Notes: generated by a model from the letters alone, not told the origin. A stretch of 64,000 nt of DNA from SYFT01 sp964471115 (GCA_964471115.1 CAYYFE010000012.1:31257-95256); one strand, 5' to 3'; positions 8,638-16,482 are shown, counted from the stretch's first letter. Numbers and translations are program-made.

Positions 8638-9809
8638 GACGCCCTCCTGGCCGACTGCGGCGCGGCCAACTCGCAGACCGCGTCACACACCCGGGCAATC
8701 GCGCCGGGCGCGGTCACGAGCGGCCGGATGCGCGCGAGCGTGCCGGCCAGCGTCGACCGCGCCGCCGCATCATCGAGCAGCCGGCACAACGCATCGTGCA
8801 GACGACGGCCGCTCAGGCCGAACTGCTTGACCTCTCGCACCGCGTTGCGGCCAAGCAGCAGGTTGGGCAGACCGATCGTGTCGTTGGGCAGCAGCCGCAC
8901 GGCAATGCTCAGATAGGCCGCCAGGCCGGTCAACACCGACATGCGGTACACGATGACGTGCGGCACCTCCAGCAGCGACGCCTCGAGCGTGGCGGTGCCT
9001 GAACAACAGGCGACGACGTTGGAGGCCCGGAGGACGGCGTGGCCATCCTCAACGATGCGCACGCCGAGCGAAGGGTGCGACGCCAGGTGGGCGTCGATTT
9101 CCGCGCGCCGGGCGGGCACCGCGGCGAGCACCACTTCCAGGTCCGGATGCGACACACGCAGACGCCCGATGGCGTCGAGGATTCCCGGAAGGTGGCGGGC
9201 AATCTCGTGCCGCCGGCTGCCGGGAAGCACCCCCAACACGACGGCGGACCCGGACAGCCCCAACGCGGATCGCGCCTCGGCCCGCAGGTCGGGCGTCACC
9301 GGCGCCAGCTCATCGGCGAGGTAATGACCGACGAATCGCGTGTCGACGCCTGCGCGCCGATACCGGGTTTCTTCCTCCGGAAACGACGTCAAGACGAGGT
9401 CGAAGCTGCGCGCGAACACCGGCACGAAGGGCCGCCACAACCACACCTGCGGAGGAAACAGCGACACCACCGGGATCGCGCGCCGCCGCAGCCAGCGCGC
9501 GAGCACGGTGTTGAACAGGTCGTTCCCGATGACCAGCACCACATCCGGGCGATCGGCGGTCAGGTGCGCCCGCACCTGCGCGTACAGCCGGAGCGCGTCC
9601 GGCACGGCGGACAAGACCTCGCTCACGCCGACCGTGCCGATGTGTTCGGCCGACGAGACCAGGGTGACCCCGGCCGCGGCCATCCGGGGACCGCCGATCC
9701 CGGACAGCTGCACCCCCGGACGCACGCGGCGAAGGGTCGCCGCGACACGCGCGCCGACGTTGTCACCGGAGAGTTCGCCGGCGCTGATGAAGACACGCAA
9801 CGCCCTCAC
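8634..9809 (-). CDS. LpxB-like lipid A disaccharide synthase family glycosyltransferase, divergent
   Basis: The 391-residue protein belongs to GT19. Recognisable LpxB blocks are FISAGELSGD at the N-terminus, GIGGPRMAAAGV, PPQVWLWRP, FVGHYLADEL, LPGSRRHEI and CSGTATLEAS. The usual DAPDFN segment is replaced by IGNDLFNTV, losing the first Asp and the Pro. Canonical LpxB joins UDP-diacylglucosamine and lipid X on the inner membrane. The altered segment and the cluster context suggest a paralogue with another glycolipid substrate, but it could be the organism's only LpxB. It starts at GTG 9809 (GTGA overlap) and ends with a GTGA overlap. Confidence 0.8.
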   Translation of the reverse strand: MRALRVFISAGELSGDNVGARVAATLRRVRPGVQLSGIGGPRMAAAGVTLVSSAEHIGTVGVSEVLSAVPDALRLYAQVRAHLTADRPDVVLVIGNDLFNTVLARWLRRRAIPVVSLFPPQVWLWRPFVPVFARSFDLVLTSFPEEETRYRRAGVDTRFVGHYLADELAPVTPDLRAEARSALGLSGSAVVLGVLPGSRRHEIARHLPGILDAIGRLRVSHPDLEVVLAAVPARRAEIDAHLASHPSLGVRIVEDGHAVLRASNVVACCSGTATLEASLLEVPHVIVYRMSVLTGLAAYLSIAVRLLPNDTIGLPNLLLGRNAVREVKQFGLSGRRLHDALCRLLDDAAARSTLAGTLARIRPLVTAPGAIARVCDAVCELAAPQSARRAS

Positions 9810-9991
9810 GGCTGCGGCGACCTCCGGCGGCGCGCGAGCGCGGTGACCGCCGCCTGGACGGTGGGCACCGCGACGATCATCGTGATGACACGGCCGTCCA
9901 GGTACGGACCACCCAGCACGAGCACACGCACCGCCACCGTCGTCGCCGCGAACACGATCAGAAGCGCCAGCCAGATCCGCAGAGCCGTCAT
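9806..9991 (-). CDS. 61-residue membrane protein
   Basis: The ORF begins MTALRIWLALLIVFAAT and has two hydrophobic stretches separated by a short GGPYLDGR loop, then a basic tail ARRRRSPQP. The start ATG 9991 makes ATGA with the dehydratase stop and its stop makes GTGA with the LpxB-like gene. This coupling supports its being a real gene despite its size. No family is recognised. It is probably a small inner-membrane component of the lipid machinery. Confidence 0.65.
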   Translation of the reverse strand: MTALRIWLALLIVFAATTVAVRVLVLGGPYLDGRVITMIVAVPTVQAAVTALARRRRSPQP

Positions 9992-10455
9992 CGTCGCGCC
10001 AGCGCCTCCGGCCCGCCCAGCCGCACGAAGGCGGAACGCGCCCATGGCTCCCACGAGTGTCGTTCACCCTCCAGCGGCGCCCGATGCAGCAGCAGCCGCG
10101 CCTCGGCCACCACCTCGCCCTCCACCCGCGCCGTCGTCATCATTTCGAAGGCATCCGCCGTGGCGCCACGCCAGGCCGCGTCGAGGACCACACGGATGCC
10201 CGGCGGCACGGGACGACGGAACGACGCCCGATCGATGCGCGCAAGAATCGGCAGGAGCGCGAAGTCCGTGCTCGCCAGAATCAGCCACCCGGCGGTCTGC
10301 CCCATGGCCTCGGTGAGCAACACACCGGGCACCAGCGGACAGCCGGGAAAGTGGTCGGCGAACAGCGGAAGCGCCGGGTCAAACGTCACCTCGGCTTCGG
10401 CGCGCTCCAGCGGCAGGAGGCGGGTGAGGCGATCGACCAGCGTGAAGTGCGTCAT
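9988..10455 (-). CDS. Hotdog-fold 3-hydroxyacyl-ACP dehydratase (FabZ-like)
   Basis: The protein has 155 residues with the FabZ signature FADHFPGCPLVPGVLLTEAM, including the catalytic His and the downstream Glu. It removes water from 3-hydroxyacyl-ACP to give the 2-enoyl chain. The C-terminal part (about 40 residues, SWEPWARSAFVRLGG) is longer than in minimal FabZ. No enoyl reductase is encoded in the cluster, so double bonds may be kept. The start ATG 10455 overlaps the exosortase stop as ATGA. Confidence 0.85.
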   Translation of the reverse strand: MTHFTLVDRLTRLLPLERAEAEVTFDPALPLFADHFPGCPLVPGVLLTEAMGQTAGWLILASTDFALLPILARIDRASFRRPVPPGIRVVLDAAWRGATADAFEMMTTARVEGEVVAEARLLLHRAPLEGERHSWEPWARSAFVRLGGPEALARR

Positions 10456-11771
10456 GACGGCTTCCTCGACATGATCGCTCCGATGATCGCGGCCGGCGCC
10501 AGAATCGTCCAGGCGCGAATCACCAGGGTGGCGGCAGCCGAGCCGGCCACCGCCCGCGGATCCACCAGCGCCAGCAACACCACCTGCTGCGCGATCAACA
10601 CCAGCGCGCCGATGAGGGCGTGGCGGCGGCCAACGCGTCCACGCAGCGCCAGCAGCAGCGCGGCGTACATCGCGAACTGGAACGGCGGCATCCCGGTGAG
10701 CACCGCCTGTTGATCGCCGGGGATCGGCGACGCCCAGGCCGCGCGGCCAACGGCCTCGAACGCCGCCGCCATGACGGGCATGACGGCCAGCCGGACCGTC
10801 GTCCACACCACGGCGCCGGCGGCCAGCGCCCTGAGCGTACCGAGCGCCACCTGCCGGGCATGCGGGCCGGTCCGCCAGCGGACCACAAACGCCACCCCCG
10901 CCATCGCCAGCAGCAGCTGGTGGAACGCGTGCGTCAGGAACAGCGGCGAGTCGGCCACCACGGGCGGCAGCGCGACCGTCAACAGGCGAAGAATCGACAA
11001 CGCCACGAAGACCGGGACGAAGAGGACGCCGGCCAGCACCCGTCGCGCGCGCGGCATGGGCCAGGTGCCGAGCAACGCGGCGTACACCGCCATCAATGGT
11101 GAGGTGACGCAGTCGGCCGTCACGAGGAACGCCCGGTCCCCCACCGTCAGCAACTGGCCCTGCCACACCGCCGGTACGCCGGCCATCTGCAGCAGGGCGG
11201 CCGTCAGGGCCGCGAGATCACGTGCCCACAGATCGAGCACCTGAATCGACGTCAACACGGGCACGAGGACGGCGTACGCCAACAGGGCGGACACCAGAGC
11301 CACACCCACGCGCCTGGGCCACGGCCGATCCGGTTCAACGGCTGCCGGCGTCAGGGTCCACCAGGTCGCGGCAAACCCCAGTGCGATCGCCATGAGCGCG
11401 CCCGGCCAGATCCACACGTGCAGCAAATCGAACCAGGCCGTGCCGACGCTCATCGCGAGCGTGCCGATTCGCGCGAGATTGGCGCCCAGCAGCACCGTCA
11501 CGCCGATCGCCGCGCCGAGCGCGCGCTGCGGCCACGGCCGCGGGTACGCCAGCAGCGCCGCCACGCACAGCCCCATCGCGTCCAGCCCGCTGCACGACGG
11601 CACGACCGCGACGGGCAGGCCGGGGACGCCAAGCGCCCACGCCGCCACCGTGCCCTGCCACTGGGAAAACGGCACGACCACGGCGGCCTGCACCGTGGCG
11701 TGAGACATCACCAGCAGGAACACGAGCGCCCAGGCGGCGAGGCCACCAAGAAATCGTACCGGCGCGTTCAT
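10452..11771 (-). CDS. Tandem-duplicated exosortase/archaeosortase-type membrane protease
   Basis: The protein has 439 residues, highly hydrophobic, with two exosortase-like halves. Half one has Cys60 (PSCSGLDAMG), Arg101 (GANLARIG) and His118 (DLLHVWIW). Half two has Cys221 (TADCVTSPLMAVY), Arg262 (SILRLLTV) and His281/His284 (LTHAFHQ). The Cys-to-Arg spacing is 41 residues in both. Exosortases are multi-pass transpeptidase-like enzymes that process PEP-CTERM-type C-terminal signals using a Cys/Arg/His set. A two-copy fusion is unusual. It is the first of twelve overlapping genes, 18 bases after proline dehydrogenase. No PEP-CTERM substrate is visible in the window. Confidence 0.75.
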   Translation of the reverse strand: MNAPVRFLGGLAAWALVFLLVMSHATVQAAVVVPFSQWQGTVAAWALGVPGLPVAVVPSCSGLDAMGLCVAALLAYPRPWPQRALGAAIGVTVLLGANLARIGTLAMSVGTAWFDLLHVWIWPGALMAIALGFAATWWTLTPAAVEPDRPWPRRVGVALVSALLAYAVLVPVLTSIQVLDLWARDLAALTAALLQMAGVPAVWQGQLLTVGDRAFLVTADCVTSPLMAVYAALLGTWPMPRARRVLAGVLFVPVFVALSILRLLTVALPPVVADSPLFLTHAFHQLLLAMAGVAFVVRWRTGPHARQVALGTLRALAAGAVVWTTVRLAVMPVMAAAFEAVGRAAWASPIPGDQQAVLTGMPPFQFAMYAALLLALRGRVGRRHALIGALVLIAQQVVLLALVDPRAVAGSAAATLVIRAWTILAPAAIIGAIMSRKPS

Positions 11772-11789
11772 GCCACCAGCCGCGCCGCC

Positions 11790-12722
11790 TCAGCGGCTGA
11801 ACATGTTCTTGGCGACGAACCAGACGTTGGCGGGACGCTCCGCAAGACGACGCATGTACCAGGGGAACCAGTACTCGCCGTAGCTGATGAGGCACCGCGT
11901 GCGAATGCCCTGGGCCGCCAGCTGATGCTGACGGGCCGACTGGATGCCGAACAACATCGCGAACTCGTACCGCTCCGGGGCGACCTTCCGCTCGCGGATG
12001 ACCTGCAGCAGGCGCTCCTGCAGCGCAATGTCGTGCGTGGCGATGTGCAACAACGCCCCGGGCTTCGTGTTGTCGTCGCGCAGCAGGCGTTCGCAGATCT
12101 TGTAGTAGTTCTCGTCGACGTCGGCCTTGTTCGGAAACGCCACCGTGGCGGGCTCCAGATACGCGCCCTTCACCATGCGGATGGCCGACCCGAGGGCCAC
12201 CAGCTCTTCGATGTCCTTTTCCGTCCTGAAGAGATACGCCTGAATGGCGATGCCGATGTTCGGCGTCCGTTCACGCAGCCGCTTGAACAACCGGATGGTC
12301 CCGTCGACGTACGGCGACCCTTCCATGTCGATCCAGAAGAACGTGCCGGTCTGCTCGCACTTGTCGATGATGGTGAGGCAGTGCGTGACACACACCTCGA
12401 AGTTCTGGTCGTACCCCAGCTGCGTCGGCTTGATCGAAATCTGGGCGTCGATGCCGGCCTTCTTGATCAGATCGATCACGCCCAGATAGTGATCGCGGAC
12501 TTCGTCGGCTTCCTCGAGCCGGGTGATGTTTTCGCCCAGGCGCGTGAAGATCGTGTTGAGCCGGGCCGGCTGGAGGGCCTTGGCGGCGGCGATGGCATCC
12601 TCGATCCGCTCGCCGGGCATGAACTTCCGCACCGACCGCTTGACGAAGCCGGTCCGCATCGCGTTTTCGCGAATCCAGGCGTTGGTGGAGGCCCAGAGCA
12701 GGGCCTTGCGCATCACAGACAT
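11790..12722 (-). CDS. Proline dehydrogenase, monofunctional
   Basis: The protein has 310 residues with the ProDH TIM-barrel fold, oxidising proline to pyrroline-5-carboxylate with FAD. Diagnostic segments are FFWIDMEGSPY, VKGAYLEP and the C-terminal YGEYWFPWYMRRLAERP that binds substrate. It is about the size of short bacterial PutB-like enzymes and lacks the aldehyde dehydrogenase half of PutA. No P5C dehydrogenase is seen in the window. It lies nine bases behind the diheme cytochrome gene and eighteen bases before the exosortase, so it is probably co-transcribed with both. Confidence 0.9.
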   Translation of the reverse strand: MSVMRKALLWASTNAWIRENAMRTGFVKRSVRKFMPGERIEDAIAAAKALQPARLNTIFTRLGENITRLEEADEVRDHYLGVIDLIKKAGIDAQISIKPTQLGYDQNFEVCVTHCLTIIDKCEQTGTFFWIDMEGSPYVDGTIRLFKRLRERTPNIGIAIQAYLFRTEKDIEELVALGSAIRMVKGAYLEPATVAFPNKADVDENYYKICERLLRDDNTKPGALLHIATHDIALQERLLQVIRERKVAPERYEFAMLFGIQSARQHQLAAQGIRTRCLISYGEYWFPWYMRRLAERPANVWFVAKNMFSR

Positions 12723-12731
12723 CGGCCGGCC

Positions 12732-13157
12732 TTACAGACCGCCGCCGGCGGCCGGGGGCGCGGTCAGCACCTTGAGCGCGCCGCGGTGGCAGGTGAAACA
12801 CGTCACGCGCCGGGACCCATCGGCCGGAGGCATGCCGACGTCCTTGAGCAGGTCGTTGTTGATGGCCATCGTCAACTGCATCATCTTGCGCGCGGTGGCC
12901 TTGGCGGGCAGGTCGTCCTTCGCGCGATCGGCCGGCGAACCGACATGGCAGTGATTACACTGCACCCCCAACGCCGCCGTGATCGACCGCATCAGCGTCG
13001 TCACTTCCTGGCGGGTCATCGTCTTGGGCAGGACCTGAAGGTTCTGCAGCGGCGCCTGCGCGCCTCCGCCCTGACGGCCCTCCTGGGCACTGGCGCCGGC
13101 CACCGAGGCAGCCACGACGATGGCGCAGATCACACCAGTTACGAGTACTGAACGCAT
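12732..13157 (-). CDS. Periplasmic diheme cytochrome c
   Basis: The protein has 141 residues with a Sec signal peptide ending near ASAQEG. Two CxxCH heme sites are visible, CNHCH at residues 67-71 and CFTCH at 120-124. The layout (RQEVTTLMRSITAALGVQ before the first heme) resembles the photosynthetic-reaction-centre cytochrome-like c proteins common in Acidobacteriota. The chosen start ATG 13157 has GGAGGAAA seven bases upstream. The C-terminal tail is Pro/Gly-rich. It could accept electrons from the quinone pool linked to the adjacent proline dehydrogenase, but that link is inferred. Confidence 0.85.
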   Translation of the reverse strand: MRSVLVTGVICAIVVAASVAGASAQEGRQGGGAQAPLQNLQVLPKTMTRQEVTTLMRSITAALGVQCNHCHVGSPADRAKDDLPAKATARKMMQLTMAINNDLLKDVGMPPADGSRRVTCFTCHRGALKVLTAPPAAGGGL

Positions 13158-13180
13158 CCGAATTTCCTCCGCTGGCGCGA

Positions 13181-13186
13181 ATTGTA
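13181..13186 (-). promoter_or_regulatory. -10 box for the cytochrome/proline dehydrogenase/lipid cluster train
   Basis: TACAAT on the minus strand (13186-13181) sits 23 bases before the cytochrome start and leaves a leader long enough to contain the GGAGG site. Every gene downstream to 1938 is on the same strand with gaps of at most 18 bases, so this promoter might read through the whole cluster. Confidence 0.4.
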
Positions 13187-13198
13187 GCCCAGATCCGG

Positions 13199-15592
13199 TC
13201 ATTCCCCGAGTGACGGAATCTCCACCTCGCCGGGGATGACGCGCACGAACTGGCCGCGCTGCATCAGCTCGCGCCCCTTGCCGCCGCGCCCGGTGACCTC
13301 GTACTTCGTAGTGCTGATCGTCTGCTCGCCGCCGCGATTGGTTTCGACGGTCAGCAGGTCACGGTCGCCGGTCGACGCGATGAAGCCCAGGACGCGGTCG
13401 TCGCCGCCCAGCTTGATCAGAATGACGCCGCGGCCGGGTCCCGACAGCAGGTTGACCTCCTCGGCCTTGCACAACATGGCGCGCGCCTGACGCGTGGCGG
13501 CGATGACGACCTCGCGGCCGGTGATGCGCACGACGCCGACGATTTCCGCGCCGTCCGGGAACCGCGCGAACCGCCGGCCCGCCCGGGTACTCGCTTCCAG
13601 GAACGGCTCCAGCGAGAACCGAAGGCTGTAGCCGTCGCTCGACACCGCGAGGGCGTGTGACGGCGGCGCGGTCTCGGGATTCTTCGAGGTGATCACGCCC
13701 GAGATGCGCGGATCGAGGCTCACCGCGCCGACGATGCGCTCGCCGTCCTTGAACTTGAAGAACCGCTGAATCGGCTCACCGTAGCCGGTGGACGCCGGCA
13801 GATCGATGATGCGCGAGGTGTACGCGACGCCGAAGTTCGTGAAGAACACGACCGACGCGCGCGTGGATCCCGGCAGCACCGCCAGCACCTGATCGCCCTC
13901 GCGCACGCGCGTGGACGCCACGTCCTTGATTTCCTTCTGCCGCTTCACCCACCCGTCGCGTGTGACGATGACGACGTTGTCTTCTTCGATGATGAAATCA
14001 TCGGCGGTGAACTCCGGCTCGTCGAGGTCGCCCGCGATCTCGGTGCGGCGCGGATTCGTCTTCGGGTCGCCGTAGGCCGTGCGCACGGCTTCGATGTCCT
14101 GGCGCACGATCTGCCAGAGGTCTTCATCGTTCTTGAGCAGCCCGCCGATCTGCTTGGCCCGCTTGCGCTTCTCGGCCAGTTCCTCCTGGATGACGAGGAT
14201 CTCGAGTCTCGCCAGCCGGTAGATCTTCAGTTCGAGGATGGCATCGGTCTGCTCGGCGTCCAGCTCGAAGCGCGCGATGATCTTCTGCGCGGCATCCGCC
14301 TTGCCTTCCGACTTGCGGACGATCCGGAGGATCTCGTCGAGCGCGTCAAAGACCTTGGCGAAGCCCTCGAGGATGTGGATGCGTTTCTTGAGCGCCTCCA
14401 GCTCGTGATTGAGCCGGGCGCGCACGACCTCGAGGCGGAAGTGCAGGAAGTGCCAGAGGATGTCGTGCAGGTTGAGACGCTCGGGTTTGCCGACGGCGAC
14501 GTTTTCAGTGGGGACCAGGCAGGTCAGGTTGACCGGAAAGTTCGACTGGAGCGGCGTGTGTTTGAACAGGTACGCCATCACCATGCGCTCGTCGGCGTCG
14601 CGTTTGATCTCCAGCGCAATCCGCACGTCGTCCGTGGACAGATCGCGGACGTCGAGCAGGTGCGGCAGCTTGCGCGACAACGCCACGTCGGCGATGCGTT
14701 CGATGAGCGTGGCCTTCGTGACGGTGTACGGCACGCTGGTGATGTAGATGGTCTTGGCGCTGCGGGTTTCCGGCCCCATCTGCCAGGTGGCGCGCAGGCG
14801 CACGGTGCCCGAACCGGTCTCGTAGATGTCCTTCAGCTCGGCGGGGGTATTGAGAATCTGGCCGCCCGTCGGGAAGTCGGGGCCTTTCACGTACCGGCAC
14901 AACTGCGCGGTCGTCAGTTCCAGTCCGCTGTCGATCATCTTGACCAGCGCCGTGCAGACCTCGCCCAGATGATGGGGCGGAATGTTGGTGGCCATGCCGA
15001 CGGCGATCCCGGTGGCGCCGTTGACGAGCAGATTGGGCAGCCGCGCGGGCAACACGACGGGCTCCTCCCGCGTGCCGTCGTAGTTGGGCCGGAAGTCGAC
15101 GGTGTCCTGGTCGATCTCCTGGAGGATCTCGTCGCTGATACGCGCGAGGCGGCACTCCGTGTACCGCATGGCGGCGGCGTTGTCCCCGTCGAGCGAGCCG
15201 AAGTTGCCCGACCCGTCAATCAGCGGATACCGCAGGGAAAACGGCTGCGCCATGCGGACGAGCGTTTCGTACAGCGCCGAGTCGCCGTGCGGGTGGTAAT
15301 TGCCCATCACGTCGCCGACGACCTTGGCGCACTTGCGGTGTTTCGCGTCCGCGGTGAGGTTCTGCTGCCACATCGTGTAGAGGATGCGGCGCTGCACGGG
15401 CTTCAGGCCGTCGCGCACATCCGGCAGCGCGCGCGACGTGATCACCGAAAGCGCGTAGTTCAGATACCGGGACTGCGCCGCGTCATGCAGTGCGACCGGC
15501 TCCTCCCCCGCTGCCGGCGGCCGCGTCACCACCGAGTCGTCACTGCCGGGCGCGTCAAAAAGGGAAGGAGTCTTGGGCGGACGTTTGGCCAC
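13199..15592 (-). CDS. Type IIA topoisomerase subunit A (ParC/GyrA family, probably topoisomerase IV)
   Basis: The protein has 797 residues. The breakage-reunion core is intact: LPDVRDGLKPVQRRILY, GNYHPHGDSALYE, and catalytic Tyr144 in AAAMRYTECRL. A coiled-coil segment (EELAEKRKRAKQIGG) follows, then a C-terminal beta-pinwheel. A canonical GyrA box (QRRGGKG) is not seen; the last blade has TGRGGKGRELMQ. ParC-like decatenase is therefore preferred over gyrase. The start is taken at GTG 15592, because TACGAT lies exactly six bases upstream and the longer frame to 15715 would include the heptamer repeats and overlap the dam-type gene. No subunit B gene is in the window. Confidence 0.9.
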   Translation of the reverse strand: MAKRPPKTPSLFDAPGSDDSVVTRPPAAGEEPVALHDAAQSRYLNYALSVITSRALPDVRDGLKPVQRRILYTMWQQNLTADAKHRKCAKVVGDVMGNYHPHGDSALYETLVRMAQPFSLRYPLIDGSGNFGSLDGDNAAAMRYTECRLARISDEILQEIDQDTVDFRPNYDGTREEPVVLPARLPNLLVNGATGIAVGMATNIPPHHLGEVCTALVKMIDSGLELTTAQLCRYVKGPDFPTGGQILNTPAELKDIYETGSGTVRLRATWQMGPETRSAKTIYITSVPYTVTKATLIERIADVALSRKLPHLLDVRDLSTDDVRIALEIKRDADERMVMAYLFKHTPLQSNFPVNLTCLVPTENVAVGKPERLNLHDILWHFLHFRLEVVRARLNHELEALKKRIHILEGFAKVFDALDEILRIVRKSEGKADAAQKIIARFELDAEQTDAILELKIYRLARLEILVIQEELAEKRKRAKQIGGLLKNDEDLWQIVRQDIEAVRTAYGDPKTNPRRTEIAGDLDEPEFTADDFIIEEDNVVIVTRDGWVKRQKEIKDVASTRVREGDQVLAVLPGSTRASVVFFTNFGVAYTSRIIDLPASTGYGEPIQRFFKFKDGERIVGAVSLDPRISGVITSKNPETAPPSHALAVSSDGYSLRFSLEPFLEASTRAGRRFARFPDGAEIVGVVRITGREVVIAATRQARAMLCKAEEVNLLSGPGRGVILIKLGGDDRVLGFIASTGDRDLLTVETNRGGEQTISTTKYEVTGRGGKGRELMQRGQFVRVIPGEVEIPSLGE

Positions 15593-15598
15593 GGGGGG

Positions 15599-15604
15599 AT
15601 CGTA
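15599..15604 (-). promoter_or_regulatory. Leaderless -10 of the topoisomerase gene
   Basis: TACGAT (minus strand 15604-15599) followed by six C residues and then GTG. The predicted +1 is the G of the start codon. No -35 match is seen; the heptamer repeats occupy that position. Confidence 0.5.
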
Positions 15605-15609
15605 CCAAA

Positions 15610-15644
15610 GGATTGAGGATTGGGGATTGAGGATTGAGGATTTA
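15610..15644. repeat. Five tandem 7-bp repeats
   Basis: GGATTGA, GGATTGG, GGATTGA, GGATTGA, GGATTTA run without interruption. The last unit contains the stop codon of the dam-type gene, and the array abuts the -10 box of the topoisomerase gene. Heptameric short tandem repeats occur between genes in several phyla. Here they may alter spacing upstream of a promoter. Confidence 0.8.
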
Positions 15645-16439
15645 CAGGTTTCTTGTGGCGACGACTTCGCGCATGGGCGTGCGGTCGCCGGTGCAGCTGA
15701 TCCGGCGGGGCGCATCGAGGAAGGTCAACGTGTAGCCGAGCTTCCGGTAGAGCGCCAGGACGCGCGTGGTGGCCTGGTTGACCAGGATGACGGGCCCGCG
15801 GTGACGCGCGAGCATGGCGGCCGTGCGCTCCTGGTCGTCCCAGGAGAACCGGGTTCGCGCGTACTGTGTGAACTCGACGTCATAGGGGGGATCGGCGTAG
15901 ACGAAGTCGCCGCGCTCGAGGGCCACGGCTTCGACATCGGCGACCTGAAACTCCCAACGCGCGATCACGTCCCGGTAGGCGCTGAAGTCGGTGACGTACG
16001 CGATCCGCGTGTATCGGCCGAACGGCACGTTGAAATGGCCGCTGTTGTTGAACCGGCACAGGCCGTTGTACCCCGTGCGGTTCAGGTAGTAGAACAACGC
16101 GGCGGCTTCGGCCGACCCGGATTTTCCCGTGTCGATCAGCGCATTAAACCGATCGCGATGGGCGTAGAACAGCTCCTCGTCATTGGCCATCGGCACCCGC
16201 GGACGCAGACCTCGCTGCACCCAGCGGTAGAAGTTGATGAGATGGGGATTGGCGTCGCTCAGCAGGGCCCGCTCGGGCATGAGGCCCAGCGCCACCGCGA
16301 GCCCGCCGCAAAACGGCTCCACCAGCCGGCGCTGCGCATGTGGCGCCCAGAGAGGCCGAAGGTACGGCACCTGCCAACGCTTGCCACCGGCCCACTTCAG
16401 TGGGGGCTTCACGCTGACCGGATCCTCCGCGACCGACAT
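15642..16439 (-). CDS. Dam/DpnM-type DNA adenine N6-methyltransferase, orphan
   Basis: The 265-residue protein has the class alpha D12 methylase order: PPLKWAGGKRW (binds the SAM methionine end), VEPFCGGLAVAL, SDANPHLINFY, LNRTGYNGLCR and the catalytic VYADPPYD near residue 183. Family members methylate adenine, usually in GATC. No restriction endonuclease is encoded beside it, so a role in replication or regulation is more likely than defence. The gene ends inside the heptamer repeat and is followed by topoisomerase on the same strand. Confidence 0.88.
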   Translation of the reverse strand: MSVAEDPVSVKPPLKWAGGKRWQVPYLRPLWAPHAQRRLVEPFCGGLAVALGLMPERALLSDANPHLINFYRWVQRGLRPRVPMANDEELFYAHRDRFNALIDTGKSGSAEAAALFYYLNRTGYNGLCRFNNSGHFNVPFGRYTRIAYVTDFSAYRDVIARWEFQVADVEAVALERGDFVYADPPYDVEFTQYARTRFSWDDQERTAAMLARHRGPVILVNQATTRVLALYRKLGYTLTFLDAPRRISCTGDRTPMREVVATRNL

Positions 16440-16446
16440 CCGAGCA

Positions 16447-16452
16447 ACTCTA
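16447..16452 (-). promoter_or_regulatory. -10 box for the dam-type gene
   Basis: TAGAGT (minus strand 16452-16447) lies seven bases before the ATG at 16439, giving a one-base leader. It shares its TA with a plus-strand TATCCT (16451-16456) in the 43-bp divergent gap. Confidence 0.4.
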
Positions 16453-16470
16453 TCCTCAATTTGAATGGGT

Positions 16471-16476
16471 TACCCT
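16471..16476 (+). promoter_or_regulatory. Leaderless -10 of the PqiA-like gene
   Basis: TACCCT ends six bases before the ATG at 16483. This supports 16483 as the true start instead of the in-frame ATG at 16465. TATCCT at 16451-16456 would serve the upstream ATG with a two-base leader. Confidence 0.4.
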
Positions 16477-16482
16477 TCCCCC

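Noticed and set aside
11418..13151. 577-residue plus-strand frame opposite exosortase, proline dehydrogenase and cytochrome genes
   Set aside because: It crosses three well-supported genes and their gaps; it is an antisense artefact.
14375..15616. 413-residue plus-strand open frame opposite the topoisomerase gene
   Set aside because: Composition is biased and no motif is present; the minus-strand frame has all topoisomerase motifs.
15610..15644. Possible CRISPR array
   Set aside because: The units are 7 bp and directly adjacent, without spacers; there are no cas genes.
15642..16439. Restriction-modification system
   Set aside because: Only the methylase is present; both neighbours are housekeeping-type genes.
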